Positions 40,839-50,867 of a DNA stretch of 64,000 bases are shown one piece after another. The DNA comes from Thalassomonas viridans (GTDB taxonomy: Bacteria > Pseudomonadota > Gammaproteobacteria > Enterobacterales > Alteromonadaceae): contig NZ_CP059733.1 of NCBI RefSeq assembly GCF_000948985.2, positions 6,662,748 to 6,726,747 on the forward strand, read 5' to 3'. Position 1 is the first letter of the stretch, and every line of letters starts with the position of its first letter. The notes beneath the pieces were generated by a model. The model saw nothing but the letters and a program-made list of their open reading frames with translations, was not told the DNA's origin and made no database searches. The position numbers and the translations under genes are program-made.

Positions 40839-41402
40839 TTATAAAGCCTTCCGCTTGTACGTGCATTTCTTTTCTGGACATATTATGACTTCACCGCTGG
40901 CCATTTTTCGCTTCACTAACACAGGCCATTGACACAATGGACAATTTTCAGCCACTGGCGGGTAATTAAGCACATACTTACATTTGGGATATTGGTCGCA
41001 AGAATAAAAAGTTTTACCGTAGCGGTTGGTTTTTTCCATCAATTCGCCCTTAGCGCACTTGGGACAGGCAATATTGATATCGTCCTGGTGATGGGTTTCT
41101 TCGATATGCTGGCACTCGGGAAAATTGGTGCAGCCGATAAACATGCCGTAACGCCCTTGCTTTACCGCCAGCAAATGGCCGCACTCCGGGCAGCTGCTGC
41201 CGGCCAGCACTTTATCTTCAATACGTTCATGTTCCACCACCGGGCGGGTGTACTGACAACCGGGATAGGCGCTACAGCCGAGGAAAGGACCTTTTTTGCT
41301 GTTTTTGATCAGCAGTTTTTCGCCGCACTCGGGACACACCTCATGTTCTTTTTCCAGGGCGTGTTCGTGGAGCGTAAATAAAGCTTTATCTGAATCTGAC
41401 AT
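40839..41402 (-). CDS. yrdD: Topoisomerase-type zinc-finger protein (YrdD)
   Basis: 187 aa from ATG 41402; a TTG at 41411 is better placed relative to AAAGGA and is an alternative. Four C4 zinc-ribbon units of the DNA topoisomerase I C-terminal kind: CPECGEKLLIKNSKKGPFLGC, CPECGHLLAVKQGRYGMFIGC (in part), CPKCAKGELMEKTNRYGKTFYSC (in part) and CPLCQWPVLVKRK with CPEKKC. It lacks the catalytic part of topoisomerase, so it is presumably a nucleic-acid-binding protein. Position before smg and dprA is conserved in gammaproteobacteria. Confidence 0.9.
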   Translation of the reverse strand: MSDSDKALFTLHEHALEKEHEVCPECGEKLLIKNSKKGPFLGCSAYPGCQYTRPVVEHERIEDKVLAGSSCPECGHLLAVKQGRYGMFIGCTNFPECQHIEETHHQDDINIACPKCAKGELMEKTNRYGKTFYSCDQYPKCKYVLNYPPVAENCPLCQWPVLVKRKMASGEVIICPEKKCTYKRKAL

Positions 41403-41495
41403 AATACCCAACCGGTCCTTTCGTTGCTGACAAGGTCACAGCCGGTATTATGTCATATTTTAACCCTGTTAGTAATTAGCTAAAACGGCTTAGGG

Positions 41496-41969
41496 TTAAT
41501 GCAGGGGCCCTTCCTGCTCGTCAAAAATCAGATCTTCCATTTGCGAGTAGGCGCTTTCCTGGCCGGGCACGTTAAACAGCACCATAAGCACTACCCATTT
41601 GAGGTCGTCGATGGAAAAGTATTGGGTGTCGAGTTCCATAACCCGGTCGATCACCATTTCCCGGGTGGAGAAGTCCAGCACATTGACCTGCTCCAAAAAC
41701 ATTAAGAATCCCCGGCACTCGGTGTCGAGCAGCTGCATTTCTTCGGCGGTATAGATACGCACCGACGGACGTGCAACCCGGGTGACATAAGGATAAGACT
41801 CACTATCTTGTAATGCCGCTAGTTTTTCCAACCAGGTGAGTGCCTTGTAAATTTCATCCTGATGAAAGCCCGCGCGTGTCAACTCATCGGTCAGTACGTC
41901 ATGATCAACCATTACCTCGGCTTCACTATGGATATAGTTTTCAAAAAGGTACATTAAGATATCAAACAT
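41496..41969 (-). CDS. smg: Smg / DUF494 family protein
   Basis: 157 aa. Begins [19 protein letters not shown] and has the downstream acidic stretch [16 protein letters not shown], both typical of Smg. It ends [11 protein letters not shown]. Function unknown; conserved next to dprA in gammaproteobacteria, as here, with only 2 bases between the dprA stop and the smg ATG, implying coupled translation. Confidence 0.93.
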   Translation of the reverse strand: MFDILMYLFENYIHSEAEVMVDHDVLTDELTRAGFHQDEIYKALTWLEKLAALQDSESYPYVTRVARPSVRIYTAEEMQLLDTECRGFLMFLEQVNVLDFSTREMVIDRVMELDTQYFSIDDLKWVVLMVLFNVPGQESAYSQMEDLIFDEQEGPLH

Positions 41970-41971
41970 AA

Positions 41972-43072
41972 CTAGCCCCTATTTAGTCTAAGATAGCCAC
42001 CTGGCACCGCAGATACCAGACCTCTTAGCTCAAGCATTGTTAACCGGGTCAACACTACATCTGTGGGTAGCTTACACCGGGAAACCACCATGTCTACGGG
42101 GGTGATTTCAAAGTCCACACTAGCCAACAATGGATCCAGAAACAAGTCCTGCTGAGCAGTTTTTTCTTTTTTTTCCTTTTTCTCTTTAGACAGACCCGAA
42201 GTAATAGACAAATCTAACTCCTCTATTATATCGGCACATTCCTCAACTAATTTAGCCCCCTGTTTTATTAACCAATGACACCCCTTGCTCTGGGGATTAT
42301 GAATAGTGCCCGGCATGGCAAACACCTCGCGGTTTTGTTCCAGCGCACAACGGGCGGTGATTAAAGAGCCGCTTTTCATGGCGGCTTCCACGACCAGCAC
42401 CCCGACACTCAGACCGCTGATCAGACGATTTCGCCGGGGAAAATGACCGGCCTTGGGAGGTATGCCGGGTTCAAATTCACTGATGATACAGCCTTGGTTA
42501 GTTAAAATGTTTTGCGCCAGCTGCCTGTGCCTGGCCGGATAGACCTTGTCCAGCCCGGTGGCGACTACGGCAACCGTCCCCGACTTTTCCAGCAAGGCGC
42601 CCCGGTGAGCGGCGCCGTCTATGCCTATGGCCAGGCCGCTGGTGATCACCAGCCCCTGTTGTCCTAGGGCTTGCGCCATAGCGGTCGCTTCATCCCGGCC
42701 GGCGGCGGTGGCAAAACGGCTGCCGACAATCGCCAGCTGGGTTTTCTTCAATAAAGCACTGTTGCCCTGCACAAAAAGTACCAGCGGCGGATCCGGCAGC
42801 TGCTTTAATAATTCAGGGTATTGCGGGCTGTTATAGTGAATAATGTTGCTTTGGCACAGGCTGGAAGCGGCGGTGATCTGCTTGACCCTGTTCCAGTCAG
42901 GGTGTTGAAAAGCCTTGATTTGTGGCATCGTTAAATCGGCGCCGGCCTGCCATGACGAAGCGGTAAAAAGCTCCTGCAGACCGTAGCGGTCCACCAATGC
43001 GAGTTTTTTACTGATGGCAAGCCTGGGCACCAGTTTTAACGCCAGCCAGTAATCCGGCTCTTCTTCTACCAC
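41972..43072 (-). CDS. dprA: DNA processing protein DprA (Smf)
   Basis: 366 aa. Rossmann-like DprA domain (about 80-290) with [13 protein letters not shown], the classical [51 protein letters not shown] and [17 protein letters not shown]. An N-terminal SAM-like helical part and a C-terminal winged helix complete the protein. DprA loads RecA onto incoming single-stranded DNA during natural transformation. Positively charged and acidic runs near 295-310 ([10 protein letters not shown]) form a flexible linker. First in a dprA-smg unit. Confidence 0.95.
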   Translation of the reverse strand: MVEEEPDYWLALKLVPRLAISKKLALVDRYGLQELFTASSWQAGADLTMPQIKAFQHPDWNRVKQITAASSLCQSNIIHYNSPQYPELLKQLPDPPLVLFVQGNSALLKKTQLAIVGSRFATAAGRDEATAMAQALGQQGLVITSGLAIGIDGAAHRGALLEKSGTVAVVATGLDKVYPARHRQLAQNILTNQGCIISEFEPGIPPKAGHFPRRNRLISGLSVGVLVVEAAMKSGSLITARCALEQNREVFAMPGTIHNPQSKGCHWLIKQGAKLVEECADIIEELDLSITSGLSKEKKEKKEKTAQQDLFLDPLLASVDFEITPVDMVVSRCKLPTDVVLTRLTMLELRGLVSAVPGGYLRLNRG

Positions 43073-43142
43073 TCAGCTTCTCCTTAAGGTTGACCCGTAT
43101 TTACAGGTTTCCCGAACAGCAGCCCCAGGTGTTATCCCGGCC

Positions 43143-44231
43143 TCAGGGAGCGGTTACCGTATCCCTCAGCCTGACGGCTTTAGAGGATTTTAATATCAAG
43201 GCCATACTTACTTTGTCATACACCTTAAACACCATGGCCTGCCCCAAACTTTCTTCCGGCATTTTATAATCCGACTCGCCGGCATTGGCCATACGGCTCC
43301 ATCTGGGGGCGTCTTCGGTATAAACCGGGCCTGAGCTTGACTCCACCACGCTGGGGCTGGTTCTTTTTATGGTCATCACATCTCCGGGTTGAATCTTGTC
43401 GGCAGCTCCGCGGTTAATCATCACCACTTCCGATTTTCCGAATTCACGGCCGCCACTGGCAGACTGAATAATGGCGCCCCGGACATCTGCCGCCACCGCC
43501 TGCATGGTAAAATACGACGGCAGCAACTGCCCCTGGTTCACCGGCACGACAAAGTCTCCGGCATGTATTTCTTGCTGGATATCGCTGACATAAAGGGTTG
43601 AAGGCACTTTATCCTGGATATTACCCGCTCTTAACGCCTGGGCGGTGGCAACCAAATCCACCTGGTAGCCCAGCAGTTCTCCGGTATCCGGGTCATGCAG
43701 AGCCGGCCCTTTTTGGTACAGGGCATAAGAGCGGCCAACTTCGAGGTCGCCTTTCACATAAACCCGGAAGCCGTCGATGCTGGACTTGTAGGCCTCGTCA
43801 CTACCGAGTATGTAGGGCAAGAGTTCCAGTTCCTGTTCGGTAAAAAAGCTTTCATACCTCAGGTAAGGAGCGATCACATCCAGCGATATGGTGCTGATGG
43901 CGGTTTGGTCTTTAAGTTTGGTACGTACCTTAGGAGACCATTTCAATTCAGGTTTGCCCTTCACCAGCATGGGCTGTCCCTGTTCGTCATACACCAGGCG
44001 CAACTTATCGCCGGGATAGATCAGATGGGGGTTTTTGATTTGCGGATTCAGCCGCCAGAGTTTCGGCCATAACCAGGGCTGATTGAGAAAAATGGCGGAA
44101 ATATCCCACAGGGTATCGCCTTTTTTCACCACATAAGATTTTGGCGCGTCCGGCTTTATTTGCAGGACATCCGCCATAGCCATGAACGGAAGAAACAGGC
44201 ACATTATCAAAAGATGTCTTTTTATTATCAT
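43143..44231 (-). CDS. LysM-domain envelope protein
   Basis: 362 aa. Signal peptide about 1-20 (LLIMCLFLPFMAMA). LysM peptidoglycan-binding domain at about 30-85: SYVVKKGDTLWDISAIFL then WPKLWRLNPQIKNPHLIYPGD. The remaining 270 residues are a conserved extension with SH3-like strands (for example AGDFVVPVNQG and KIQPGDVMTIKR). The gene is found next to dprA/def in many gammaproteobacteria; the role is likely cell-wall related but untested. Divergent from def, 118 bases apart, so both promoters share this gap. Confidence 0.9.
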   Translation of the reverse strand: MIIKRHLLIMCLFLPFMAMADVLQIKPDAPKSYVVKKGDTLWDISAIFLNQPWLWPKLWRLNPQIKNPHLIYPGDKLRLVYDEQGQPMLVKGKPELKWSPKVRTKLKDQTAISTISLDVIAPYLRYESFFTEQELELLPYILGSDEAYKSSIDGFRVYVKGDLEVGRSYALYQKGPALHDPDTGELLGYQVDLVATAQALRAGNIQDKVPSTLYVSDIQQEIHAGDFVVPVNQGQLLPSYFTMQAVAADVRGAIIQSASGGREFGKSEVVMINRGAADKIQPGDVMTIKRTSPSVVESSSGPVYTEDAPRWSRMANAGESDYKMPEESLGQAMVFKVYDKVSMALILKSSKAVRLRDTVTAP

Positions 44232-44349
44232 GCTGCTGAGTCCATTTTTAATAGCAATTACGCTAAACCACTATTATTAATTGAATTAAATGGCTAAAAT
44301 TAAAACATAACACTCTATATGAATTATCGCGAATTCTTTTATAAAAATT

Positions 44350-44862
44350 ATGACCGTTTTAAATGTATTACGCTTTCCCGATGAAAGACTAAGAACCAAA
44401 GCCGCCGATGTGGTTGAAGTCAATGATGAAATCAGAACCATAGTCGATGACATGATAGAAACCATGTATCAGGAAAACGGCGTAGGTCTGGCTGCCACCC
44501 AGGTAAATATCCATAAACGCATCGTAGTGATCGATGTGTCCGAGAAAAGCGACAACCCGATTGTTTTAATCAACCCTGAGATTATTGCCAAAAGTGAAAA
44601 AACTTTTGTCAATGAAGAAGGCTGTTTGTCGGTTCCCGGCTGCTATGCCAAGGTAACACGTCATGAAACCGTGACGGTTCAGGCACTTGACCGCAACGGC
44701 GAACAATTCACCCTGGACGGCGACGAACTGCTCAGCATCTGTATCCAGCACGAGCTGGACCATCTGGCGGGTATCTTATTCGTGGATTACCTCTCTCCCC
44801 TCAAGCGCCAGCGCATTAAAACCAAGCTGGAAAAAGAAGCCAGACTACAAGCCCGCGCTTAA
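44350..44862 (+). CDS. def: Peptide deformylase
   Basis: 170 aa. Removes the N-formyl group from new proteins using a metal ion. The three motifs are complete: [10 protein letters not shown] (motif I), EEGCLSVPG with the Cys ligand (motif II) and [17 protein letters not shown] with HExxH (motif III). No clear ribosome site precedes the ATG. First gene of def-fmt-rsmB-trkA. Confidence 0.97.
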   Translation: MTVLNVLRFPDERLRTKAADVVEVNDEIRTIVDDMIETMYQENGVGLAATQVNIHKRIVVIDVSEKSDNPIVLINPEIIAKSEKTFVNEEGCLSVPGCYAKVTRHETVTVQALDRNGEQFTLDGDELLSICIQHELDHLAGILFVDYLSPLKRQRIKTKLEKEARLQARA

Positions 44863-44895
44863 GCAAACACTCAATACAGTATTTAGGAAACACCT

Positions 44896-45885
44896 TTGTC
44901 CAAAGCATTAAATATTATCTTTGCCGGAACCCCGGATTTTGCCGCCGAACACTTAAAAGCCCTTATAGCTTCAGAGCATAATGTCGTTGCTGTCTATTGC
45001 CCAGTGGACAGACCCGCCGGCAGGGGGAAAAAGTTAACCGCCTGCGCTACCAAAGTGCTGGCAATGGAGCACAATATCCCGGTAGAGCAGCCGCTTAACT
45101 TCAAAGCAGTTGAGGACCAGCAAAAACTGGCCGGTTACCAGGCGGATGTGATGGTGGTTGTGGCTTATGGCCTGCTATTACCAACCGAGATCCTGGAAAC
45201 CCCGAGACTGGGCTGTATCAATGTGCACGGCTCTCTGCTGCCGGAATGGCGCGGCGCGGCGCCGATCCAGCGCTCACTGGAAGCCGGGGATGCACAAACC
45301 GGGGTCACTATAATGCAAATGGACAAGGGCCTGGATACCGGGGATATGATCTTAAAGGCGAGCTGCCCCATCACAGACACAGATACCAGCGCGACCTTGT
45401 ATAACAAACTGGCGGAACTCGGCCCCAAAGCCCTGCTCGATACCCTGACACTGATGGCCGGCGACAGCTACCCCAGAGAAAAACAGGATGACGACAAAGC
45501 CACCTACGCTGCCAAGCTGGATAAAGCCGAAGCCGAACTCGACTGGCAGCTGAGCGCAGCCGAACTGCACAGAAAAATTCGCGCCTACATCCCCTGGCCC
45601 GTCGCCCAGTTCACTTACCATGAAAACGGCAAGGAGCATAAAGTACGTATCTGGCAGGCCAGTGTGTTGGATAAAACCAGCGACAAGTTACCCGGCACTA
45701 TTTTGGCCGCCGGTAAAACGGGCATTGAAGTGGCCACAGGCAACGGGGTACTGAACCTGGAAAGCCTGCAGCTGCCGGGCAAAAAAGCCTTGGCGGCACA
45801 GGATATTTTAAACGGCCGCGGCGACTGGTTCAGCCCGGGGAACAATATCACCGGCGAAGCAGAAGCCGGCAAGAGCAAGGGGTAA
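44896..45885 (+). CDS. fmt: Methionyl-tRNA formyltransferase
   Basis: 329 aa. Formylates initiator Met-tRNA using 10-formyl-tetrahydrofolate. N-terminal [15 protein letters not shown], the folate/catalytic region [20 protein letters not shown] and [15 protein letters not shown] with Asn, His and Asp of the active site, and a C-terminal oligonucleotide-binding barrel ([13 protein letters not shown]). The start is TTG at 44896 with AGGA 7 bases upstream; no ATG fits the N-terminus, so a TTG start is well supported. Follows def by 33 bases. Confidence 0.96.
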   Translation: MSKALNIIFAGTPDFAAEHLKALIASEHNVVAVYCPVDRPAGRGKKLTACATKVLAMEHNIPVEQPLNFKAVEDQQKLAGYQADVMVVVAYGLLLPTEILETPRLGCINVHGSLLPEWRGAAPIQRSLEAGDAQTGVTIMQMDKGLDTGDMILKASCPITDTDTSATLYNKLAELGPKALLDTLTLMAGDSYPREKQDDDKATYAAKLDKAEAELDWQLSAAELHRKIRAYIPWPVAQFTYHENGKEHKVRIWQASVLDKTSDKLPGTILAAGKTGIEVATGNGVLNLESLQLPGKKALAAQDILNGRGDWFSPGNNITGEAEAGKSKG

Positions 45886-45894
45886 CCCGGCCAG

Positions 45895-47193
45895 ATGAAT
45901 ATCAGAGCACTCGCCGCCAAATGTACCTTTGCGGTTATCGATCAGGGGCGCAGCCTGGCGGATGAACTGCCCAGGCTACAGGCCAAAGTTGAAGGTAAAG
46001 ACAAGGGCCTGCTGCAGGAAATCACCTATGGGGTGTTAAGATACCTGCCGGAGCTGGAATTTGACGTACGCCAGCTGATGGCCAAGCCGCTCACCGGCAA
46101 ACAAAGGGTTTGCCATTTCCTGATTTTAGTGGGCATCTACCAGATCAAATATACCCGCATCCCGGATCATGCGGCGGTCAGTGAAACCGTCGCCGCCACC
46201 GGGCCGTTGAAAAACCGCCATTTAAAGGGCCTGATCAACGGGGTATTGCGTAATTACCAGCGCAAGCAGGAAAGTTCCGATGCCGAAAGCGAAAACAAAC
46301 CGGACAGCGTGCGCTACAATCACCCCGGCTGGCTGCTGAAAAAACTGCAGGCCGCCTACCCGGAGCAGTGGCAGGTTATCTTGGCAGCCAATCAGCAAAA
46401 GCCACCTATGTGGCTCAGGGTCAATAAAAAACACCATAGCCTTGAAGACTACCAGCAGCAACTTGCCGCGGCAGAAATCGGCTATAACGAGCCGGAAATC
46501 CGCTCAGGCGCTATTCCTTTGACCTCACCTGTGGATGTTAACCGCCTGCCGGGTTTTACCGATGGCGATGTTTCCGTGCAGGACGGGGCTGCCCAGCAAG
46601 CCGCCCGACTGCTTGGCAGCCAAAGCGGCGATCACGTACTCGACTGCTGCGCCGCCCCCGGCGGTAAAACCTGCCATATCCTGGAATATACCCAAGATCT
46701 GGGTTCGGTAACCGCCATCGATATAGAAGAAAGCCGTTTAGTCCGGGTCAGGGAAAACCTGGAACGGTTAAAGCTCGATGCTAAAGTTATAGCCGCCGAC
46801 GCCGCCAAACCGGACACCTGGTGGGACAATCAGCTATTCGACCGTATCCTGCTCGACGCCCCCTGCTCCGGCACCGGGGTGATCCGCCGTCACCCGGACA
46901 TCAAATGGCTGAGAAAAGCCAGCGATATTCCCACCCTGACGGTGTTACAACAGCAAATATTAAAAAACATATGGTCTTTGCTTAAACCCGGTGGTACCTT
47001 GATTTACGCCACTTGCAGCATTCTTCCCGAGGAAAACTGCGAGCAGATAAAGCAATTTATCACAGAAAACAGCGATGCCGAACTTATCCCCCTGCCGGAA
47101 GCTGCCGACAGCCCACAGCCCGGCTGGCAGATTTTACCCGGCGATGCGGGCATGGACGGCTTTTATTACGCAAAATTAATGAAAAAAGCTTAA
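45895..47193 (+). CDS. rsmB: 16S rRNA m5C967 methyltransferase
   Basis: 432 aa. N-terminal NusB-like RNA-binding domain to about 145 (LLQEITYGVLRYLPELEF, DHAAVSETVAA). C-terminal SAM-dependent domain with VLDCCAAPGGKT, DAPCSGTGVIRRHPDIKW and the catalytic-Cys motif YATCSILPEEN. Methylates C967 of 16S rRNA during ribosome assembly. Starts 9 bases after fmt; overlapping translational unit. Confidence 0.97.
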   Translation: MNIRALAAKCTFAVIDQGRSLADELPRLQAKVEGKDKGLLQEITYGVLRYLPELEFDVRQLMAKPLTGKQRVCHFLILVGIYQIKYTRIPDHAAVSETVAATGPLKNRHLKGLINGVLRNYQRKQESSDAESENKPDSVRYNHPGWLLKKLQAAYPEQWQVILAANQQKPPMWLRVNKKHHSLEDYQQQLAAAEIGYNEPEIRSGAIPLTSPVDVNRLPGFTDGDVSVQDGAAQQAARLLGSQSGDHVLDCCAAPGGKTCHILEYTQDLGSVTAIDIEESRLVRVRENLERLKLDAKVIAADAAKPDTWWDNQLFDRILLDAPCSGTGVIRRHPDIKWLRKASDIPTLTVLQQQILKNIWSLLKPGGTLIYATCSILPEENCEQIKQFITENSDAELIPLPEAADSPQPGWQILPGDAGMDGFYYAKLMKKA

Positions 47194-47230
47194 GGCAAGC
47201 CTTAGGTGAATAACAAGATTTAACGGCGAT

Positions 47231-48607
47231 ATGAAAATAATAATTATTGGTGCGGGACAGGTTGGCGGTACCCTGGCCGAAAACCTGGTAGGCGAGCGTA
47301 ACGAAATTTCCCTGGTGGATATCGACCATGAAAAGCTGCATGAACTGCAGGATAAACTCGACCTGCAGGTGGTGCCTGGCCAGGGCTGCTATCCGGAAGT
47401 ATTGAAAAAGGCCGGCGCGGAAGATGCGGATATGATTATCGCCGTGACCAATGACGACGCCACCAATATGATCACCTGCCAGATCGCCTATTCTTTGTTT
47501 AACACCCCCACCAAGATCGCCCGTATTCGCTCAAACCAGATATTAAAGTATCGGGAGCAGCTGTTTCACAATAAGGATGTACCGATCGACCATATTATTG
47601 CCCCAGAGCAGCTGGTTACCCGGGATATAGCCCACCTGATCGATTACCCGGGCGCCTTGCAGGTACTGGAGTTTGCGGGCGGTAAGGTCAGTTTAGTGGC
47701 GGTTAAAGCCTATTATGGCGGTTTGCTGGTGGGCCATGCCTTATCCACTTTAAAAGAGCATATTCCCAACATAGACACCCGGGTGGCGGCCATTTACCGT
47801 AACGGTAAACCTATACGCCCCTTGGGCACTACCGTGATTGAAGCCGATGATGAGGTTTTCTTTATTGCCGCCAGCATACATATCCGTGCGGTGATGAATG
47901 AGCTGCAAAAACTCGAACCCGCCTACAAGCGTATCATGATCGCCGGCGGCGGTAACATAGGCGCAGGCCTTGCCAGCATTTTGGAGACCAACCACCAGGT
48001 CAAGCTGATCGAGCATAACCCGCAGCGTGCCGCCCAGCTGGCTTCTGAGCTTAATGATACCCTGGTTTTCACCGGCGATTCTTCCGATCACGAGTTGCTG
48101 CTCGAAGAGCATATCGACCAGTACGATGTTTTTATTGCCGTCACCAACGACGACGAAGCCAACATCATGTCTTCGCTGCTGGCGAAAAAACTCGGAGTGC
48201 GTAAAACTATGGTGCTGATCCAACGGGATGCCTATGTCGACCTGGTGCACGGCAGTACCATAGATATCGCCATTTCCCCGCAACAGGCGACCATTTCCGC
48301 CCTGCTGACCCATGTGCGCAAAGGCGCCATAGATAATGTGTACAGCTTGCGCGGCGGCGCCGCCGAGGCGATAGAAATCGTTGCCAAAGGAGATGAGCAC
48401 TCTTCCAAGGTGGTGGGACGTGAAATCAAAAGCATTAAGCTGCCGCCGGGAACGACTATCGGCGCTATCGTGCGGGGAGATACGGTTTTAATCGCCCACT
48501 CCAATACCATGATACTGGAAGAAGACCATGTGATCCTGTTCCTGGTTAATAAGCGTTATATTTCCGATGTTGAAAAGCTGTTCCAGGTCGGGGCAATTTA
48601 CTTTTAA
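47231..48607 (+). CDS. trkA: Trk potassium uptake regulatory protein TrkA
   Basis: 458 aa. Two Rossmann RCK halves: [20 protein letters not shown] with Asp in ISLVDID, and [21 protein letters not shown] with KLIEHNPQ. Each is followed by a TrkA_C domain. It is the cytoplasmic NAD-binding gate of the TrkH potassium channel, which is encoded convergently at 48724. Last gene of the def operon, 37 bases after rsmB. Confidence 0.97.
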   Translation: MKIIIIGAGQVGGTLAENLVGERNEISLVDIDHEKLHELQDKLDLQVVPGQGCYPEVLKKAGAEDADMIIAVTNDDATNMITCQIAYSLFNTPTKIARIRSNQILKYREQLFHNKDVPIDHIIAPEQLVTRDIAHLIDYPGALQVLEFAGGKVSLVAVKAYYGGLLVGHALSTLKEHIPNIDTRVAAIYRNGKPIRPLGTTVIEADDEVFFIAASIHIRAVMNELQKLEPAYKRIMIAGGGNIGAGLASILETNHQVKLIEHNPQRAAQLASELNDTLVFTGDSSDHELLLEEHIDQYDVFIAVTNDDEANIMSSLLAKKLGVRKTMVLIQRDAYVDLVHGSTIDIAISPQQATISALLTHVRKGAIDNVYSLRGGAAEAIEIVAKGDEHSSKVVGREIKSIKLPPGTTIGAIVRGDTVLIAHSNTMILEEDHVILFLVNKRYISDVEKLFQVGAIYF

Positions 48608-48674
48608 CCCCCGGGATGAATTCCGCCATTCCCGTTCATCCAAGAACCTATGGCATACATTACATCCTTGTAAA

Positions 48675-48703
48675 TAAAATGCAGGCCTAGCCTGCATTTT
48701 TTT
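48675..48703. terminator. Bidirectional terminator between trkA and trkH
   Basis: AAATGCAGG - CCTAG - CCTGCATTT with T-runs on both sides (ATAAAAT / TTTTTTTATA). Lies between the two convergent stops. Confidence 0.85.
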
Positions 48704-48723
48704 ATAGTGATGAAAGGCTGGAT

Positions 48724-50175
48724 TTAAGAGCGCCAAAAAGCCGGGGTAAAGAGCACCAGCAAGGTAAATATTTCCAGACGCCCGAACAACATAGCCAGTA
48801 TCAGCACCCATTTACTGAAATCATTAAGCCCGGCAAAATTGGACGCCACTTCGCCCAATCCTGGGCCCAGGTTGTTCAGGCAGGCAGCGACAGCGGTAAA
48901 AGCGGTAATATCATCTACTCCGGCCGCCAGAAGCAGCAACATACAGATCACAAACACCGCCGCGTAGGCAGAGAAGAAGCCCCAAACGGCTTCCACCACC
49001 CTGTCCGGCAAAGGCTTTTTCCCCAGTTTAATGGTAAATACCGCCTTGGGGTGCACCAGCTTATTTAACTCGCGTATCCCCTGCAGGTACAACAGCAGTA
49101 CACGTACGACCTTCATGCCACCGCCGGTACTGCCGGCACAGCCGCCAATAAAGCTGGCAAAAATCAGTAATATCGGCAACAAGGTCGGCCAGTCGGCAAA
49201 TGACGTGGTGGCAAAGCCTGCCGTGGTGCTGATGGAAACCGACTGGAACAGGGCCTGGTCCAGGGCGACATCGGCATCATTGTAGGTGCCCGTCATCATC
49301 AATACAGCGAAACAAATCAGGGTCAGTGCCACCTGAATGGCGATAAAGACTTTAAACTCGGGATCGAACAGATAATTCTTTAAAGAGCGGCTTTGCACCA
49401 CGGCATAATGCAGGGCAAAGTTGACGCCGGCAATCACCAAAAAGAACACGCATACCAGGTTAATTTGCGGGCTGTTAAAATACCCCATGCTGGCATCATG
49501 GGTAGAAAAACCGCCGATAGCGATAGTGGAGAAGGCATGGCAGATAGCGTCAAACACCGACATGCCCACCACCCAGTAGGCCAAAGCACAGGCTATGGTC
49601 AGAGATAAGTAGATGTACCAGAGATGTTTGGCGGTATCGGCTATCCTGGGGGTCATTTTCGAGTCTTTAACTGGCCCCGGGGTTTCCGCCCGGTACAGCT
49701 GCATGCCCCCGATACCTAACATAGGTAATACCGCGACCGCCAGAACAATGATCCCCATGCCCCCCAGCCATTGCAGCTGCTGGCGGTAGTACAGCACCGC
49801 GTGGGGCAGTTCATCGATATGGGTCAGGATAGTGGCCCCGGTCGTGGTTAACCCGGAAAAGGACTCAAAAAAAGCATCCGCCATCGACAGGTTGGGTTCT
49901 TCCAGCAAGAGCAGCGGGATCGCCGAGAAGCTTGCCAATACCGTCCAGAACAGAACCACAATCAGGAAACCTTCCCTTGCCCTGAGATCGCCTTTCTCCG
50001 CCCGGTTGGGATACCAGGATAAAATGCCTGTGATCAGGCACAGGATAAAGCCCATCAAAAACGAAACACCACCGCCGTCACGGTAGATCAAAGAAACAAA
50101 CGCCGGCGGCAGCATAGTAACGCTGAGCAAGGTCACTAACAGACCCAGAATACGGATGATATTTTTATATTGCAC
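48724..50175 (-). CDS. trkH: Trk potassium uptake channel subunit TrkH
   Basis: 483 aa membrane protein with about ten helices and four selectivity-filter P-loops of the KtrB/TrkH type: FSGLTTTGATILTHID, FSTIAIGGFSTHDASM, SISTTAGFATTSFADWP and LNNLGPGLGEVASNFAG. The GCAGSTGGGMKVVR loop near residue 345 is the gating region. Takes up potassium with the RCK protein TrkA and is placed convergent to trkA here, rather than in the same operon. The start MQYKNIIRILG is preceded by a modest AGAAAAAG ribosome site. Confidence 0.96.
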   Translation of the reverse strand: MQYKNIIRILGLLVTLLSVTMLPPAFVSLIYRDGGGVSFLMGFILCLITGILSWYPNRAEKGDLRAREGFLIVVLFWTVLASFSAIPLLLLEEPNLSMADAFFESFSGLTTTGATILTHIDELPHAVLYYRQQLQWLGGMGIIVLAVAVLPMLGIGGMQLYRAETPGPVKDSKMTPRIADTAKHLWYIYLSLTIACALAYWVVGMSVFDAICHAFSTIAIGGFSTHDASMGYFNSPQINLVCVFFLVIAGVNFALHYAVVQSRSLKNYLFDPEFKVFIAIQVALTLICFAVLMMTGTYNDADVALDQALFQSVSISTTAGFATTSFADWPTLLPILLIFASFIGGCAGSTGGGMKVVRVLLLYLQGIRELNKLVHPKAVFTIKLGKKPLPDRVVEAVWGFFSAYAAVFVICMLLLLAAGVDDITAFTAVAACLNNLGPGLGEVASNFAGLNDFSKWVLILAMLFGRLEIFTLLVLFTPAFWRS

Positions 50176-50210
50176 GTTATTCTTTTTCTAATGTAAAAGC
50201 CAAAATCAGG

Positions 50211-50828
50211 CTACTGGTCTACGGATATCAGTGTCAATTGTCCCGACGATAAGGTAGACAGTTTTTGCTGAAACAAAGCCAGTTGCGCCTCGGGAATTGC
50301 CAGAGTCAGATTCACCTGTTCGCTGTACAGCTGCCCGGTAACTTCTCCCTTTACCTGTGCCAGTAAATGCAGGATATCATCCACCTGGCCATACTGACAT
50401 GCCAGTGCCTTGGTCACTTTAGGCACCTTAATTTCTGTCGGCATCAAAGCAAGCGCCTGACGGACGCTGTTGCCATAGGCCCTTTGCAAACCGCCCGTGC
50501 CTAACTTAGTGCCGCCGAAATAGCGTACCACCACGGCACAAATCTGGCCGATCCCTCCTCCCTGCAATACCGCCAGCATAGGTTTGCCGGCGGTGCCTGT
50601 GGGTTCGCCGTCATCGGAAAAGCCATAACTCTGGCTGTCGTTTGGGGCGCCGAACACAAAAGCATAGCAATGATGGTTGGCCTGGGGATGCAGCTGCTGC
50701 AATTCCCGGACAAAGGCCTTGGCCTGCTCCGGAGAAGTACAGGGCCTGAGATAACAGATAAAACGGCTGCGGGTCACTATGGTTTCATCTATGACCTCGC
50801 CCGCCGCTATGTTATAGCTGGCGGCCAT
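50211..50828 (-). CDS. yigZ: YigZ/IMPACT family protein
   Basis: 205 aa. UPF0029/Impact N-terminal fold, with SRFICYLRPCTSPEQAKAFV, HHCYAFVFGAPNDSQSYGFSDDGEPTGTAGKPML (in part) and VVVRYFGGTKLGTGGLQRAYG, the family signature; DUF1949 at the C-terminus. In eukaryotes the related IMPACT binds GCN1; the bacterial role is unknown. Lies between pepQ and trkH on the same strand, as in E. coli pepQ-yigZ-trkH. Confidence 0.95.
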   Translation of the reverse strand: MAASYNIAAGEVIDETIVTRSRFICYLRPCTSPEQAKAFVRELQQLHPQANHHCYAFVFGAPNDSQSYGFSDDGEPTGTAGKPMLAVLQGGGIGQICAVVVRYFGGTKLGTGGLQRAYGNSVRQALALMPTEIKVPKVTKALACQYGQVDDILHLLAQVKGEVTGQLYSEQVNLTLAIPEAQLALFQQKLSTLSSGQLTLISVDQ

Positions 50829-50867
50829 CAGTTATTCCCCCGCAGCAATAGTGCATTGACGGCGAGA